A stretch of DNA of 64,000 nt from Siderastrea radians (GCA_964017195.1 OZ024891.1:3573920-3637919); one strand, 5' to 3'; positions 1 to 12,629 are shown, counted from the first letter of the stretch. Program-made: numbers and translations. Notes: generated from the letters alone by a model not told the origin.

Positions 1-485
1 GTTTTGTGTTTTCTGTGATGAATATTTCGCGCCCCGTGGTCTCACCACCTAACGTAAAAATATTTTCTTTTCAGCCGGCAGAAACTAAAATCAAACCAAA
101 CTTGCTTTAATCATGTTTCTTCTCCCGCGCTTGCACTCGGTTGTAGGTCGTCTGGCTTTTGCACCGACTTTTTCCCACGCTTTCACTCAGTTGCATCCCC
201 TTGCAAAAACTTCTAGGTCTGTCTGAACTGCTGATTCTTTGCATATATTTATAATATTGTATTTGTACAAAACAGACCAGTCCGCTAAAAGCAAATAGTA
301 ATCGAGGCGGGAAGCGCAAGGATAATAAAACAAAGAAAGAAAAAACTTTTGAGTTTCAATATCAGTAAAATGCTGATTCGCATCACAGGCTCATCACAGC
401 ACTTTGACAATTGCTTATTGAAAGAGAAAAGAAAATGAAATAGTACATCTTACTTGTATTTGAAATAAGATCTATTTTAGTTCAC

Positions 486-3400
486 CTTCAAGTCTCGTTC
501 TTCTTTTGTGTTCTCGATGATGGGTATCACAAGTTCCTCGTCGAATCTACATGTAGTGGAAAACAAATTTAAATCAGTGAAATCATTCTTTGGGCCGACT
601 TTCAAACGAGGCCCAAGTTAGACCTGGTTCAAGCCCCAATAGTGATCAGTATCAATTTTTTCCTCATCATATCAGTGTATTATAACACATACAGGTCATG
701 AGAATGTAGCAATTGATCACCAAAGATGAATTGTCTTGATGTTTGAAAAAGTTCTCCCAAACAGTAATCAATAAAATCTATGGAGACCAGTAAGGAGAAT
801 TTGAATTAGTTACGGTAAATGACACTTTCACATTCCGATTGACCCAAGCCCAGTTAAGCCCGGTCTAAATTTCGTTTAAAATATCCCGCCCCATATCTTC
901 TGAATTCTCAAAACAGAAATCTCAGGCGTAATTTCGCATGTTGTGAACTAAACACAAAAACAAGTTTGGGAAATTGGCTTGCACAGAGAACGAGACACAA
1001 GAAAGGGCTCTACAAAGCTCAAAAGAGGAGTTTCCTTAGGGTATAAAACATCATACAATGATACTAAGCCCGTAAGCATAATAATGGTTAAGGATGAGAA
1101 ACGAAGCACGCAAAATTCTCGGTCTTTGCTGTGTTAATGTGCAGTCCATAAACCACATTGCAGTTTGTTAAGAAATAGTTTTAAAATGGATAGAATTCGC
1201 TGTCAGTTTCACCATGAAAAATTTTCTGCCCATGTAGCTGCAATTTATATTCAGTGGAACAAGAATAGGCTTTGTTGCGAGGAAACCTGTCAACAAAATC
1301 ACTAACGAAGCTCCCGGCATACTGGACTCCAAAAAGGAAAACGTAATTAACATGCAGATGACTGGTTGAGGGAGATATCAAGGAGACAGGTCTTACATGG
1401 GGTGAAGCAAAAAAGATTAGCCCGATATCACGGAAGCACAGAGGGGCAACACATGGTGTAGTGCACAAGGCCAACACGCATTACCTAAGTAAGGAAAGAA
1501 CAAGAGAACTACCTAAGCGTCCTTATAAAAGTGGGGCCAGTTTCCTTAGCTCTATGACCTAATGCATACAATTTACAGACTGACCAGTCTGCCGGCCAAA
1601 CATGACAAATGATATGAGCCCCTAAATTGACAAACACACCCGTAGTTGACCCCAGTTGAACCTTTCTTCATTCCCTTGATCATCTCCTGATGTGTGATGC
1701 GGAATTCGTTCCCAGGGTGCAACAGGGTAACCATGACGCAGTGTTTGGAATGAGTGTGTATCACAGCCCCTGCTCCTGAAACAGGAATTAAACCTGTTTG
1801 TCAAGTTTGTCCACGAGTTGTGGATAGGAAAAGAAATGGGTGCCATTTTAAGCCTATCTTACTACTTGATCACCTCACAGAAAGGACATGTGATGGTCAA
1901 TGTTAGACTTAAAATTCTGGGAACCACGATGGTAATGCACATGGAATGTTACAGAGGTCTGAGGGTAATAACTTTACTTAACATTTTCTCTACCCAGGTG
2001 TATAAATAGGTATTAGCAAGCCATTACTGAAAGCTAGCAAAATACAGGAGGTAACCAACCGGTGGAATAGCAGCTAGGACTATCAATACTTCAGCACAAT
2101 TCATGTAATTTGGTTAAGCTCTGGCCATGTAGGCCTAACATTCCACACAAAGGGTCAGGGAGGGGGGGGGAGGCATTTTGTGTGCTAATGCTCCTAGTGT
2201 TTAATGCTATAGCAACCAGCTATACCATATTTTCTCAATTAAACGCCCCCGGCATTTATTTCAAACTTTGCCTTGTGGACCCAGCATTTGTTTGAAACAG
2301 CAGTTTATTTGGGCCCGCCATTTTTTAAGAAAGGGTTTTTATTAATTTTCCTTGGCATCCTGTATCTTGCCCTTACACCTTAAGTTCATTATACCACAAA
2401 TTAACGTCTGAGGGGCTTATTCCGACTTCCTCTTTTAGACCTGGCGTTTAATCAAGAAAATACGGTACAAGGCTTAACAACCTTCACGTAATCCATCTTG
2501 TACTACAAATAAATAGAGAAATCCATTTGCTAATTTTTATGGCAATTTTTTAAAATGTTCAAAGAAATGTACATGCTATAACAAATCATACTGAATTCAT
2601 TATGCCACTATAATTTACACTGTATACATCTTAAATATGCATGTTTTTCTTTTTGAGTTATGCAGTGTAATGCATGCAGTCTATGTAGTCTATGGCACAA
2701 GCAAGAGTGAACAAAAGTCAAAGAACACTTTATAAAGACATGGAACACTTTATAAAGGAAATACTTAACTCCTTCCTTCTGCATTGTTGATTTAAACAGG
2801 TATTTAGAATTTTTAAAGATAACTCAAGAAAAATGAGAAGTTTTAGTTTTTGTCTCACATTTTTTTAATGGCTGCCTATACTATTCCCTTCAGACACCTC
2901 TGGCAATGTTTACCTCTCATTGTGAAGGCATTCATAAACAATGGAGTGCACTGGCTTTTCTTGAGTTTTTTTCTATCAGGGGAAAAATAAGTGAAAACAA
3001 ATTTTGTACAACAGATCATCTAGTAGCCTGCATACAGATGTTTCCTATATCCTTTGCTTCATGTGTCCCCTTTCCACATGAAGCAAAGGAAATACGAGAC
3101 GACTGTATGCAGGCTAAACACCTGGTAATGGTTTTCGTACCATGACTCCTGCAACTGAAAACGAATGTGTATAGTAACAAACATGTATACTGTATCAATA
3201 ACATTAACGATCTATGATTAATGTACTTTGTGTCAAACTTCTTAGAGGGTCTACTTCTAAGGAGTGAGCTGGCCAACTGTACTTAATTTAAAATGTTGCT
3301 TCTTCTATGATTTTGCATTTAATTATATTGGCCAAAATAAAATACAAAATATAATAAATTAAAAAATATCAGTACTCACGCTGGGGGAGGGGAACAGAGT

Positions 3401-6400
3401 TCATTTTCTTCAATATCGCATACAAACATGTCTTCCGGCTGTAAAAAAGTTAATTTAAAGTGAAGTTGACACTTGATTCTGAAACCCAATAATGTTCAAC
3501 ATTTAGATTCTCCTTACAATATCCACACAATGATAATATTAAACTATATAATTTTAGGTTTTTCAGCAGGGACCAGAAACAAACTTCCCTAATTGAGTTA
3601 CACCCACAACATTCCACACATTGCTCAGAGGCTATAACCACTGAGATACAGAGAAACTGTGGCAAGCTTTCACTACATTCTTAAGCAGACAGGAAATGAG
3701 AATAAAGAATTTATCAAATACAAGTAGACAATACACTATTTTTTAGCTTCAACTTGTTTAGGTGGGGGCGCAGTGGTGTAGCGGTTAGTGTGTTGGACTT
3801 CAGATCTGAAGGTCGGTGGTTCGACACCCAGCCCCTGCCATCGTGTTGTTTCCTTAGACAAGAAACTTTACCCCACATTGTCGCTCTCCACCCAGGTGTA
3901 TAAATGGGTACCGGCAACATACTGCTGGGGGTAACCCTATGATGGACTACCATCCCATCCAGGGGGGGAGAAGCAATACTCTCAGTTGCTTCATGCTACA
4001 GAAACTGGGATGAGCTCCAGCTGTGTGGGCCTCCTTGGCTCGTGTGTGACTTTTCCTTTACCTTTATAATTCAGTTTGCCCCTAAATATTAAGCTAGTAC
4101 CATTTTAAGTGGCTGGCATGGGATGGTTTTTATGATTGTTTTAAAAATGTTTGGTTTATTTAACAAATTGTTAAGTCTTACTGTACATTGACATTAAAAA
4201 AACCAGCAGTAAAAGAATTATATTCAGTGACATGAGTTTATGCTTTTTAGAGTATTAAGTACATGTAACAAACCTTAATTCTTTCCTTTTGAACCCCAGA
4301 GGGTGCAATGAATATTTTATCTCTGTGGGAAAACAAGAGACTGAATAAGCCATTCTCCACTCAGTTACATACCAAAACCAGGCAAGATGACAAATGCCAT
4401 CGCAGACCTACATTGTTAGGCTCTGCATTCCATATGTGGAAAACTAACCAATTATTTATCCAAGCAAAAGGTACATGTTTAAAAATGAAGATGGATGCTG
4501 GTCTCAGACATTTGGAACAAAAAAAAAAAAACAGAAAGAAATCTTTCCCGTGGATGCATTTTTGTGTTATGCCACTTTCAACAACAGCCAGAAGAGTCTA
4601 TCTAATTCTTTTCTATTAATGAAATTTACATTAACATGCAAATATCAGGCATTTTCATTTTATCTGGTAAATCATTCCCACAGAAAATATGAAATGAACT
4701 ATTTTAGCAAGCCACCCAGAGAATATGAGTGCTGCTAAAATCTGGCCTGATTGCAGGTTAACAAGAAATATCTTGCTGAAGTGACAGCAGACGTTTGAGG
4801 CTGAGTTGGAAACATTTAGGACAAAACATTTAAGTGATGAGTATGCTAAAGCCCCCACAATGCTAACTGTATAAGTATTGCAATATTTGTACCACCTTTT
4901 TGTCAGTCTTTTGAATGAAATACAACTTATTTTTAGGGAGAAACATTCATGACATTCTTGTTAAAGTTACCTACCCTGTACTTAAATTGGTTTATGATTT
5001 TTCAAAGTAGGTTCACAGGAAAGTCTCCTTATGCCATTTGTTACTGAAAAAATCACTATTCAAAACCTGTCATGGTCTTGGGCACTTCTGAAATGGCCAG
5101 TGGTAAAAAGGGTAGATGCCAAATTTACTGGAAGTGAACCTTGAGTGAACTTAAACTTGGTCCTAAATTGCCTTGTCTCCTGTTTTTGTGTGCTTTCCAA
5201 TCCCCTGTCACCTGTTTTCGTGTTCTGTAGATATTTTGTTCTCATGTGATACTGACCCATATTTGATGCTTATCCCCCCTCCAGTTCCTGTGACCCAATC
5301 CAGGTGATAAAACTGCTGACACAGTTCAGGAATAAGATTTCTTGGATGCTCTGGATCCTGGCAAAATAAAAACAAATTTAATTAACCTTTGGATGGTGCC
5401 TCCTTTTGTTACTACGCATACGTTCTGCGCATCTCGTGATATTCAGGTTTCTTAAGGAATTTGCCCACTAATACAACAACATTTTTGCGTGGTTTATGAG
5501 TATGTGGAAAAAGCAGATCTTAGCAAGGGTTATCAGAATCCAAAAAGAAAATTGGGGGTAACTGCGCATTTTTCGGAGATAATTGAGCTTAAATTTGGAG
5601 AGAAATTGCCATACATTCTTTGTATTTTAGCGCGTTTTTGGAATTATGGTTGCTTAATTATCTCTGAAAAATGTGTGGCTACCCATTCCAATACCCCTTG
5701 CTAAGATCTACTCTTTCCCCATAGTCATGACCTTTGCAAAAATACATCTCTATTACGAGGCACCGTCCTTAATCAATAGTGTTTTAGTCTTCATCTGAAT
5801 AGAACCAGCGGACAGGGCCTGAGTACTAGGGGGAGTGGGAGAAGGGGCTTCATCCACGAACATCCCCCCCCACCCCCAATATTTTCGGCTTTCATTACTT
5901 TTAGGGGACTCGCGCTATATAGAGAAAAAATTGTCTGAATGCACGCGCAAAAATGACGAATTTAATTCACTCGCAAAAATGACGAATTCAATTAATTGTA
6001 CAAGGTTTAGAAACAACTAAACTCAACAATAACAAAGCTAACCGTCGTAGAATCAGTGCTTAACCCTAAACAAAAGTATGGATGAGTTCTTAGGCCTAAT
6101 CACTATCGATCAGTGCTTAACCCTAAATACTGTAGATGAGTGTTTAACCGTTTTTCATTTTGTTTTCGTTTGTTTTTCTCGCTAATAAACGCTCGTCATC
6201 AAATTTGTCACTTGTCATTCTTGCGCGTGCATTCAAACAGTTTTTCACTGGTTTTTTTCCTATGTAGCGCGAGTCCCCTAAAAGTAACGATAGCCATATT
6301 TTCTGCAGTGGCTCTTCGATTCACACGTGGAAAAACCAATAAGTCATCATCCTGCGACATAAAAGTAGGTCTTAAAAGACCGACTTGATGCGACAGACTG

Positions 6401-6666
6401 TAGCGTTTTCCTTGATTTTTAGTACAAGGAAAAGCTCACATTATTCAGTGGTTTGGAAAATTAAGCTAATATCCTCACGACGTCGACACTACGCATAATC
6501 CCGCGTAATAGATACAATACAAGCTAATACAGAAAGCACAAACCATTATTTGAAAGCAACCTTAGCTTCAAACATTTTAGTTTCAAAGTTATGATAAAAC
6601 AGGGGAAAGACAACATACCTTGGGATATTCAGCCGAATATTCCCCACAGTTCGAGAACGCCGCCAT
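486..6666 (-). CDS. APIP: Methylthioribulose-1-phosphate dehydratase (APIP/MtnB), 5' seven exons, partial
   Basis: Cytosolic zinc enzyme of methionine salvage that dehydrates methylthioribulose-1-phosphate; in vertebrates also called APAF1-interacting protein. I assembled seven coding exons on the minus strand from splice signals and family similarity: 6619-6666, 5257-5357, 4274-4322, 3380-3438, 2914-2972, 1640-1775 and 486-546. They total 513 bp and stay in phase at every junction, giving 171 of the roughly 240 residues usual for the family. The start is [16 protein letters not shown]. Family signatures seen are [59 protein letters not shown], the zinc-binding HTH in IHTHSK, the catalytic-glutamate motif THQEMIKG, and [10 protein letters not shown]. 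The C-terminal exons, with the third zinc histidine, lie beyond the left edge. The introns hold five or six mobile elements, listed separately. I saw no frameshift or in-frame stop, so the gene appears functional. Confidence 0.93.
1985..2150 (+). repeat. Diverged fragment of tRNA-type SINE body
   Basis: The stretch beginning ACCCAGGTGTATAAATAGGT resembles the non-tRNA body of the better SINE copy at 3.8-4.05 kb (ACCCAGGTGTATAAATGGGT). The resemblance continues, weakened, to a CTCTGGCCATGTAGGCCT stretch near 2,117-2,136. The tRNA-like head is not recognisable. It lies in an APIP intron. Confidence 0.45.
2223..2467. mobile_element. MITE with inverted termini, in APIP intron
   Basis: The ends form imperfect inverted repeats: TACCATATTTTCTCAATTAA on the left and, reading the other strand, TACCGTATTTTCTTGATTAA on the right. 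Both run on into AAACGCC. The 245-bp unit has no coding capacity. A TA target is possible because both ends start with TA. Superfamily not resolved. Confidence 0.65.
2914..3443. other. APIP intron 4 and flanking exons 5 and 4
   Basis: Exon 5 (2914-2972) and exon 4 (3380-3438) are separated by an intron whose only recognisable content is the short palindromic MITE at 3024-3116. The rest shows no coding signal. Confidence 0.6.
3024..3116. mobile_element. 93-bp palindromic MITE
   Basis: A nearly perfect hairpin begins TAGCCTGCATACAG and ends CTGTATGCAGGCTA. The arms continue through CCTTTGCTTCATGTG and CACATGAAGCAAAGG, with a loop of only a few bases. It sits in an APIP intron and is non-coding. 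Confidence 0.75.
3765..4060 (+). mobile_element. tRNA-derived SINE
   Basis: A tRNA-like head carries RNA polymerase III promoter boxes: box A within TGGTGTAGCGGTTAGTG (about 3774-3790) and box B GGTTCGACACC at 3818-3828. It is followed by a roughly 210-bp body ending near TGGCTCGTGTGTGAC. It was presumably copied by a LINE in trans. It lies in an APIP intron in antisense orientation to the gene. No clear target duplication was found. Confidence 0.75.
5475..5749. mobile_element. Foldback MITE in APIP intron 1
   Basis: Long imperfect inverted arms can be matched. On the left are CAGATCTTAGCAAGGG and CATTTTTCGGAGATAATT; on the right, read on the other strand, TAGATCTTAGCAAGGG and CATTTTTCAGAGATAATT. 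The outer ends also match (CATTTTTGCGTGG against GTATTTTTGCAAAGG). It is non-coding and its exact ends are uncertain by about 10 bp. Confidence 0.6.
5887..6295. mobile_element. 409-bp MITE with 8-bp target-site duplication
   Basis: The flanks are exact 8-bp direct repeats ATATTTTC (5879-5886 and 6296-6303). The terminal inverted repeats are GGCTTTCATTACTTTTAGGG and, with two changes, GGCTATCGTTACTTTTAGGG, and continue through GACTCGCGCTA and GAATGCACGCGCAA. The interior holds degenerate direct repeats of CAGTGCTTAACCCTAA. An 8-bp duplication fits hAT, P or Merlin-type transposases; the GG start favours Merlin weakly. It lies in APIP intron 1. Confidence 0.8.
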
Positions 6667-6956
6667 GACAGTGTGATGATGTGTAGTTCTCGGTGGCTCT
6701 CGCCCCAGGACTTTGCAGGTCACGGTCAGAGCGCGCGGGAAAATTTACTGGCCGAATGCGCAACCCCGTTCAGATTTTGTAGATCTCCATGCAGTAACTC
6801 ACTGCACTACGTTTAATATCCTCTGATTTCGTTGAGTCGTATTAAAGATCTGGAGTAATCCCTATTAGGGCCGTCCACACTCGTGCGTTTTCAGAAGTCC
6901 CCGTTTTATAATGCTCCAAAGAGCAGCAAAATATCAGTCTTCCACACAAACGTTTT

Positions 6957-7441
6957 TTATGCTTCAATTTCTCCCACAGAAGAACAAACTTAGTCAGAAC
7001 GAAATATGTGCTGAGCTCCGTTCGCAAAGGCAATACATGAAACATGATGGAGAAAAATTGGCTATGTGAAATTTAACACATAGCCGGTTTATTAAGTTCT
7101 GAATATCCAATATAAATATTAATACAAACTTTCATTAAATATGTATTATATTGCCTGTGAAGGTGAGGGCAATCAATCGCTAGAGAGCTAATCACCATAG
7201 TGCAAGAAAGAGGCAGGAGTGGGGAGGAGGAGGGCCGATGAAAAAAGTTGTGTGTCGACAAGATCAAGAACGCGACATCCATCATACGACGATCCATAAA
7301 TACGCCATCGATGGTAAACATCATCTTGGATTCAAATTTCAAAAACTATATCCTCGATTCCATGTTTCCAACCTCTCTTTGCATCATGGGAAAATTAAAA
7401 TTAGTGGTTTCATTGTCGCATAAAATTTTATTTGCAAGCAC
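6957..7441. repeat. Tandem repeat unit, intact copy
   Basis: This 485-bp stretch is repeated directly just downstream. Its left part (6957-7180) matches 7452-7671 and its right part (7241-7441) matches 9420-9620, nearly base for base. Between those parts this copy has about 60 bp, where the other copy has the DIRS fragment. Family not recognised. Confidence 0.8.
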
Positions 7442-7451
7442 AAGTAATGTA

Positions 7452-9620
7452 TTTATGCTTCAATTTCTCCCACAGAAGAACAAACTTAGTCAGAACGAAA
7501 TATGTGCTGAGCTCCGTTCGCAAAGGCAATACATGAAACATGATGGTGAAAAATTGGCTTTGTGAAATTTAACACAAAGCCGGTTTATTAAGTTCTGAAT
7601 ATCCAATATAAATATTAATACAAACTTTCATTAAATATGTATTGCCTGCGAAGGTGAGGGCAATCAATCGCCACAGCCCATGCAAAGCAGGGGCACGCCC
7701 CACCCCAGGACAAATTTCAGTCTGACAAATGAAAGGAAGTTAAAATATATATTCAAAGAATTCTTGATCACTACAACCGTTTTAAAATAACGGATACACA
7801 ATATGCAAAATTAGCTGATAATTCTTCATTGAATCACAATGTCAGGGATTTCAAGGTTGCGCCGCCCCTGCAAGCAACAACATCAAAATACCCCTGGCAA
7901 ACAGAATAAAGGAACAGACTCCATAGAAGATATCCAGATGTACTGTTTGAAGGTATCGAATTTCCATCTACCCATATGCCTAATTTTGGTGTCAGAAATT
8001 CCTTGTTCGGCTGCATAGGTAGCAGCACCAATCCTAAAGCTGTGTCCTTTGTACCTATTTGGGTCCAGTTTGCAGAGCTGAATAATTGAACAAAGCATCT
8101 TACTGAAATCGCTTCTCAACACTGGGGACCCATCTTGTTAAATAAAAAGTGGGCCGTTTAATGTGCCCCGAACAGTAATTTAATCCAAAAACGCTTGAAC
8201 AGGACAAGCTTTAAGTTGTCTAGTTAAAACGATAGAAAAAGGAGTTTGATTGTAATGATGTGTATAGTTTGTGAATGTAATAACCAAGGAAACCACATTG
8301 CCAGACCCACAACATCGCTTAGAAACTTGACCTAGTTGTAAAAGGTTGCTACTGGTACTTTGTTGCTTTGACACTGTGATTTCACCAATACGGAGGAATG
8401 CAAAAAACGCCATGGAACACATTGCTTAAACATACATGTATATGATTGATACTGAGAAACACAAAAACTAGTGGAAGCTTGCATTATGCGAACTAAAATG
8501 GGAAGGGTAATAGGTAATATTGTGTCCAATTTGTGACTAATTTTACCATACCCTTTAAGCATCTCTCTGATGTAAAAAGTTTTGGTGGGATCCCTAAGAC
8601 CTGCCAAACGATGGTAATACCCAAGGGCAGAAACGTTAGTATTTACTGTGGAAGAAGCATATTTATTATCAAATAAATATGCAACAAACAACGCCAGTGT
8701 TGCTGGCATAATCGGTAAGGAAATGTGTGACTTATTATAAATACTTAATTGAAATTCTTCATAAAGTTTCCATGCCCGACGGTAGGTTGGTACAGAAGAC
8801 TTCTGTGAACTAGCTGTTAGGAGCTCATGATGCCCGTTTGCACGAAGGAGATGTGATGGAATTATCGTTGGCATAGCATCCATGTAACCTGGTGCTAGTT
8901 TCTTGGAACGTAGGATCTGAAAACGAGACAGTTCATCCGCAAGATTTTTCTTGAAACCGGAAATGTGTCTGGCTTTGAATAGTATGTTATGCTTCAAACA
9001 AACTGGCACAAGTTTATGAACAAAAGTCATTAAATATCTACCCTGACATGTGGACTTATTTATCACGTGAACCAAGGCCTCATTATCAGTAAAAAATGTG
9101 ATACACTTGTTCTTAATACGGTCACCCCACAAAATTAAACTTATAACAATAGGGTAAAATTCAAGGATAGCGATCAGTTAGACCATGCCATTCTTCAGGC
9201 CATTCGCCATAGCACCAGTGAGTACCAAATAGAGCTCCGAAACCATGAGCCCCCGCTGCATCAGTAAAAAACTGTAGACTCACACTCTTTTCCCATCGTT
9301 CATCAAGAAAAAAGGATTTGCCATTATACTCTTGAAAAAATTGTTCCGAAATAAACAAATCAGCCTTAACTTCCTTAGAAACACGAACATAATGACTCGA
9401 CCTTTGGAGCCCAATGGTCAAAAAAGTTGTGTGTCCACAAGATCAAGAACGCGACATCCATTATACGACGATCCATAAATACGCCATCGATGGTAAACAT
9501 CATCTTGGATTCAAGTTTCAAAAACTATATCCTCGATTCCATGTTTCCAACCTCTCTTTGCATCATGGGAAAATTAAAATTAGTGGTTTCATTGTCGTAT
9601 AAAATTTTATTTGCAAGCAA
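7452..9620. repeat. Second tandem unit, interrupted by a DIRS fragment
   Basis: The same unit as 6957-7441 resumes here at 7452-7671. It is broken at CAATCAATCGC and resumes at AAAAAAGTTGTGTG (9420-9620). The interrupting 1.75 kb is a degraded DIRS-type retroelement. The order of events, duplication then insertion, is inferred. Confidence 0.75.
7690..9419 (-). mobile_element. DIRS-type retrotransposon fragment (RNase H plus tyrosine recombinase), degraded
   Basis: Read on the minus strand, 9161-9421 encodes the start of an RNase H domain (FFTDAAGAHGFGALFGTHW). A frameshift near 9165 leads into 8332-9132, with FFTDNEALVHVINK and RHISGFKKNLADELSR, followed by the N-terminal part of a tyrosine recombinase. 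Further frameshifts lead to the catalytic core: FLRIGEIT (8180-8422) and GHSFRIGAATYAAEQG, then IRHMGRWKFDTFKQYI (7883-8122). The latter two carry the expected His-x-x-Arg and a C-terminal Tyr. The reverse transcriptase is missing, so this is the 3' part of an element. DIRS elements integrate by recombinase and make no target duplication. Confidence 0.88.
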
Positions 9621-10099
9621 ATAATGTATGTATTGTTTTTTCCTGTCTAACGCTTCTCATATGAAAGCAAATACACCATTTTCTTCATACTTCAACAATA
9701 AAAATTGCCGGCAGCACTTTCGATAGAACTCCGTTTTTAGCGTCTACATACTTAAAGGTTTTGAAAACAATTCTTATCCACTCAGTCGACGTTCAAGCTA
9801 AAAGCGATGCGTTTTCAAAACGACGTGTTTACAAGTCCACTTTTAAAACTTTTTTCAAACGTCTCCGTTTTCAACAGCATTTTCAATCGGTTTAGAGCGG
9901 ATGACACGCAAAATAGTGGGGATACTCTAGCCAGAAACGAAACCCCGGCAAGAACTCACTCACCGTCTGGTTCCACAGCTGACAAATGCAAAATACAACT
10001 AGTGTTGAAAATCGAATCAGTGGAAAGAAACGGGGTTATGTTTTGCAGTTTAAGTAAAAGTTTCTACATTTGCCTCTATTTTCCTTTGCAAAATTTCCA

Positions 10100-10318
10100 G
10101 GCTCCCAAAGGGGTTTAGGGCTCCAGTGCTCCGGTCAAAAAAAAAAGGCAGGGCACAGGGGTCAAAGTCAGATAATTTGAAGTTCCATGATCGCTTCACT
10201 CCAGAACTAAATTAACCATAATCAGCGTTTTAGTTCGAGATCCAAGTTAAGAAAGGCTTTGGGCTCCGGGGTCCAAAGAACCCTCTCCCTCCCCCCCCCC
10301 CCACCTTTGGGGTCCTGA
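10100..10318. mobile_element. Small element with CAGGCTCCCAAAGGGG ends, hAT-like MITE
   Basis: It begins CAGGCTCCCAAAGGGGTTTA and ends CCTTTGGGGTCCTG, with internal GGCTTTGGGCTCCGGGG. This is the same family as the better preserved copy at 29269-29511. Long C and G runs make the sequence uncertain. No clean target duplication is visible here. Confidence 0.55.
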
Positions 10319-10800
10319 ATTATAGCTGGAACTGTGTAACCGTCTTTGAAGCTTAAATAGGACTAAATGATAAAATAATCGATTTTGCTTAACAAGAGTA
10401 ACACCGTGATAGTCTCACTGAATATAGCATTTAGAAATATTAGTTTTCATTGAGGGGGGGGGGGGGAGGGAATGAAAAAGGAAGAACGGAGAGTTTACCG
10501 TGCTGACAAACCCAACACACTCAACTCAATTATGTCGCTGAGTGCAAGATTCGAACACCTTAATACAATAGGAAAAGCGAACAAGCTTTCAACTTCGCTC
10601 CCAGGACCCTCGCCCTTCACCCTCTCTCGATGAAGAGAGAGGGCCCTGGCAATGAGGATGCCAGGCATTCTCCACTTGGCGCCGAAAGTCATGACGTCAC
10701 TGAATGGGTCATTCGGGGGCTGTGGGACTGAACTCACAAAACCATTCAATGCTATACGGGAACAAATATACTGCACAAAACATAAAATCAATAAAATAAC

Positions 10801-10806
10801 TTTATT
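10801..10806 (-). terminator. Polyadenylation signal of cysteine-rich gene 1
   Basis: The minus strand reads AATAAA here, about 860 bp past the stop codon. Copies 2 and 3 have the same signal in the same duplicated context. Confidence 0.5.
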
Positions 10807-11662
10807 CGTGTCTTGATAAGACTTACTTTACAGAACTTTTCTTTCTTGATGTTGATAAATAATGTTTTTAAAAAAATATACCTAAACAACAATCGTACTG
10901 AAAAGCGATTTACGTATTTTAAAAATATGTACTGAAAGGCGATTTCCAGTGGATATCAGTATAAAATATACTACACAAAAACTCTTGTAAAGAGCATTAT
11001 TATAACACTGCTAATAATCTTGTAAAAATACTTCACTCGAGATCAGTTTATTTTTACAGAGCATCAGTGATTCAACAAAAAGGGAAAGAAACTATGTCAA
11101 AATGTTGGTAGATTTTCTGGCATCTCACAGTTGTCTTAGTGAAAGTTGTCGACAAGACTGCTAAATTGCTAGAATCCTATTTAAAGCTTATAAATAATTT
11201 AAAACATGTTAATGAAATGCTCGTAACGTAAAAAAGCAATCACTGAACTTGCCTCTCGAGCGTTTTCCCGCGCTCGATAAACATTTTTCCCGCGCTTTTC
11301 ACCAGTTGCGTTTCCCCGCGCTTGGAACTGGTACAAGGTTTCGCTGCAAGTCCTGGTTGGTTCGGTGCTCGTCACGTGAGGTTATTCCTCTACGTGAAGA
11401 GCCCATAACCTACGTTCACGATGTAAGCACTTCAAATAAATCTTAACAAGAGTTTCTTTTTCTTTCTTTGACTGTTATCTTCACATATGTACTTCTTAAA
11501 ACAAACTCAGAGAAGCTAAACTTCTTCTAGCTCAATTCTTTTATACAATTTCTTAAATACTTATAATCTTAAATTAAAAGTTATAAATATAGTTTATAGA
11601 TCAATATAAATACCCATGGTGCGTTCCAGACACAGCCAGTTTTTATGGATGAACCCATTTTA

Positions 11663-12629
11663 CTAAGCACACGTGCAGACTGCAATCGCCAAGCCTTCCA
11701 TCATCACAAAAACCTTAGCACAAGCCCGCTTTCCATGAACTTTAATCGAGCTCGTACACCTGCCATGCACACTTGCGGTCGAATAGCATTCTGTAGCGTA
11801 ATTAACCGTCGTATTGCTCAGGGGTAATATTCTGGCCTCGGATGACTTTAGACAGCTCCATTCCCCACTATTTCTCCTTTGTCTTCTCACGGTTGCTTCT
11901 GGTAGGGCGGTCGCATTAACAGCAGTTCCAAAGGTTTCGTCAGTAGCTTTATTGCTTACGTCATCACTGGAATTCTGGGGAGTTCCCCAGCCTACTGAAT
12001 TTGGTTCTTCTGTTAATCTTAAGGTGCCAGAGCCCTCTATTTGCGCAGCTCCCTCTTCGTTTTTTTCATCCAGGATCAATTCTTCGAGCAACTCGTCGCT
12101 GATGGTTTCCCAGGGAGATGATTCTGACGTGATCGCACGACCACTTCCAAGGCTTAAAAAGGCAGCAAAAATAAGCGCAACCTACGATAAAAATAGCACG
12201 ATCAATGCAAGTTAATCACTTAATACACCACAATGATCAGCACTCTAGTTCTCCTTACAAAATGACTACCTTGTCAAGCAGATAGGACAAGTGAGCAAAG
12301 AAAACCATGAACAATATGCAATATTGTTTTGATCTAGCATTAAATTCTCAGAGTAAACTAAGACGAAATGCACAGTATTCAGTGACAAGAGTTAGCGTTT
12401 TGAACAGAGTTACAGAATGTCTGCGTAACTTGTGATAAATAAATTTCAAATTCAGTGATTCGAGAGGGAAAATAAATGCAATTTGCTTCGATCTTCTGCC
12501 TTATGTGCAAAATTTATGCAAAAAAAGTGACAATATTTCACCAGCAAATCATGAATTCTGTTTAAATCCCACGACTTAACTTTAAAAGTTTACATACATA
12601 AAGACTGCACTCACCTTTAAAGTTTCCAT
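11663..12629 (-). CDS. Secreted cysteine-rich protein, copy 1 (177 aa, two coding exons)
   Basis: Exon 1 codes only METLK (12615-12629), followed by a GTGAGT donor. Exon 2 runs 12181 to 11663 after a TAG acceptor, in phase 0. The start is fixed by identical structure in the two paralogues. Residues 1 to about 21 form a signal peptide (METLKVALIFAAFLSLGSG). An acidic region of roughly 85 residues follows, with NSS and NAT glycosylation sequons, then a basic cluster RRQRR, then a C-terminal domain of about 70 residues. That domain has six cysteines spaced C-x21-C-x9-C-x11-C-x14-C-x-C and ends VCTCA. It looks like a secreted prepropeptide cleaved at the basic site. I do not recognise the family; a defence, venom or matrix peptide are all possible, and none is shown by the sequence. 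Confidence 0.85.

Noticed and set aside
3765..3840. Functional tRNA gene
   Set aside because: Box A and B are present but the sequence continues into a SINE body and the cloverleaf is imperfect; a SINE explains it better.
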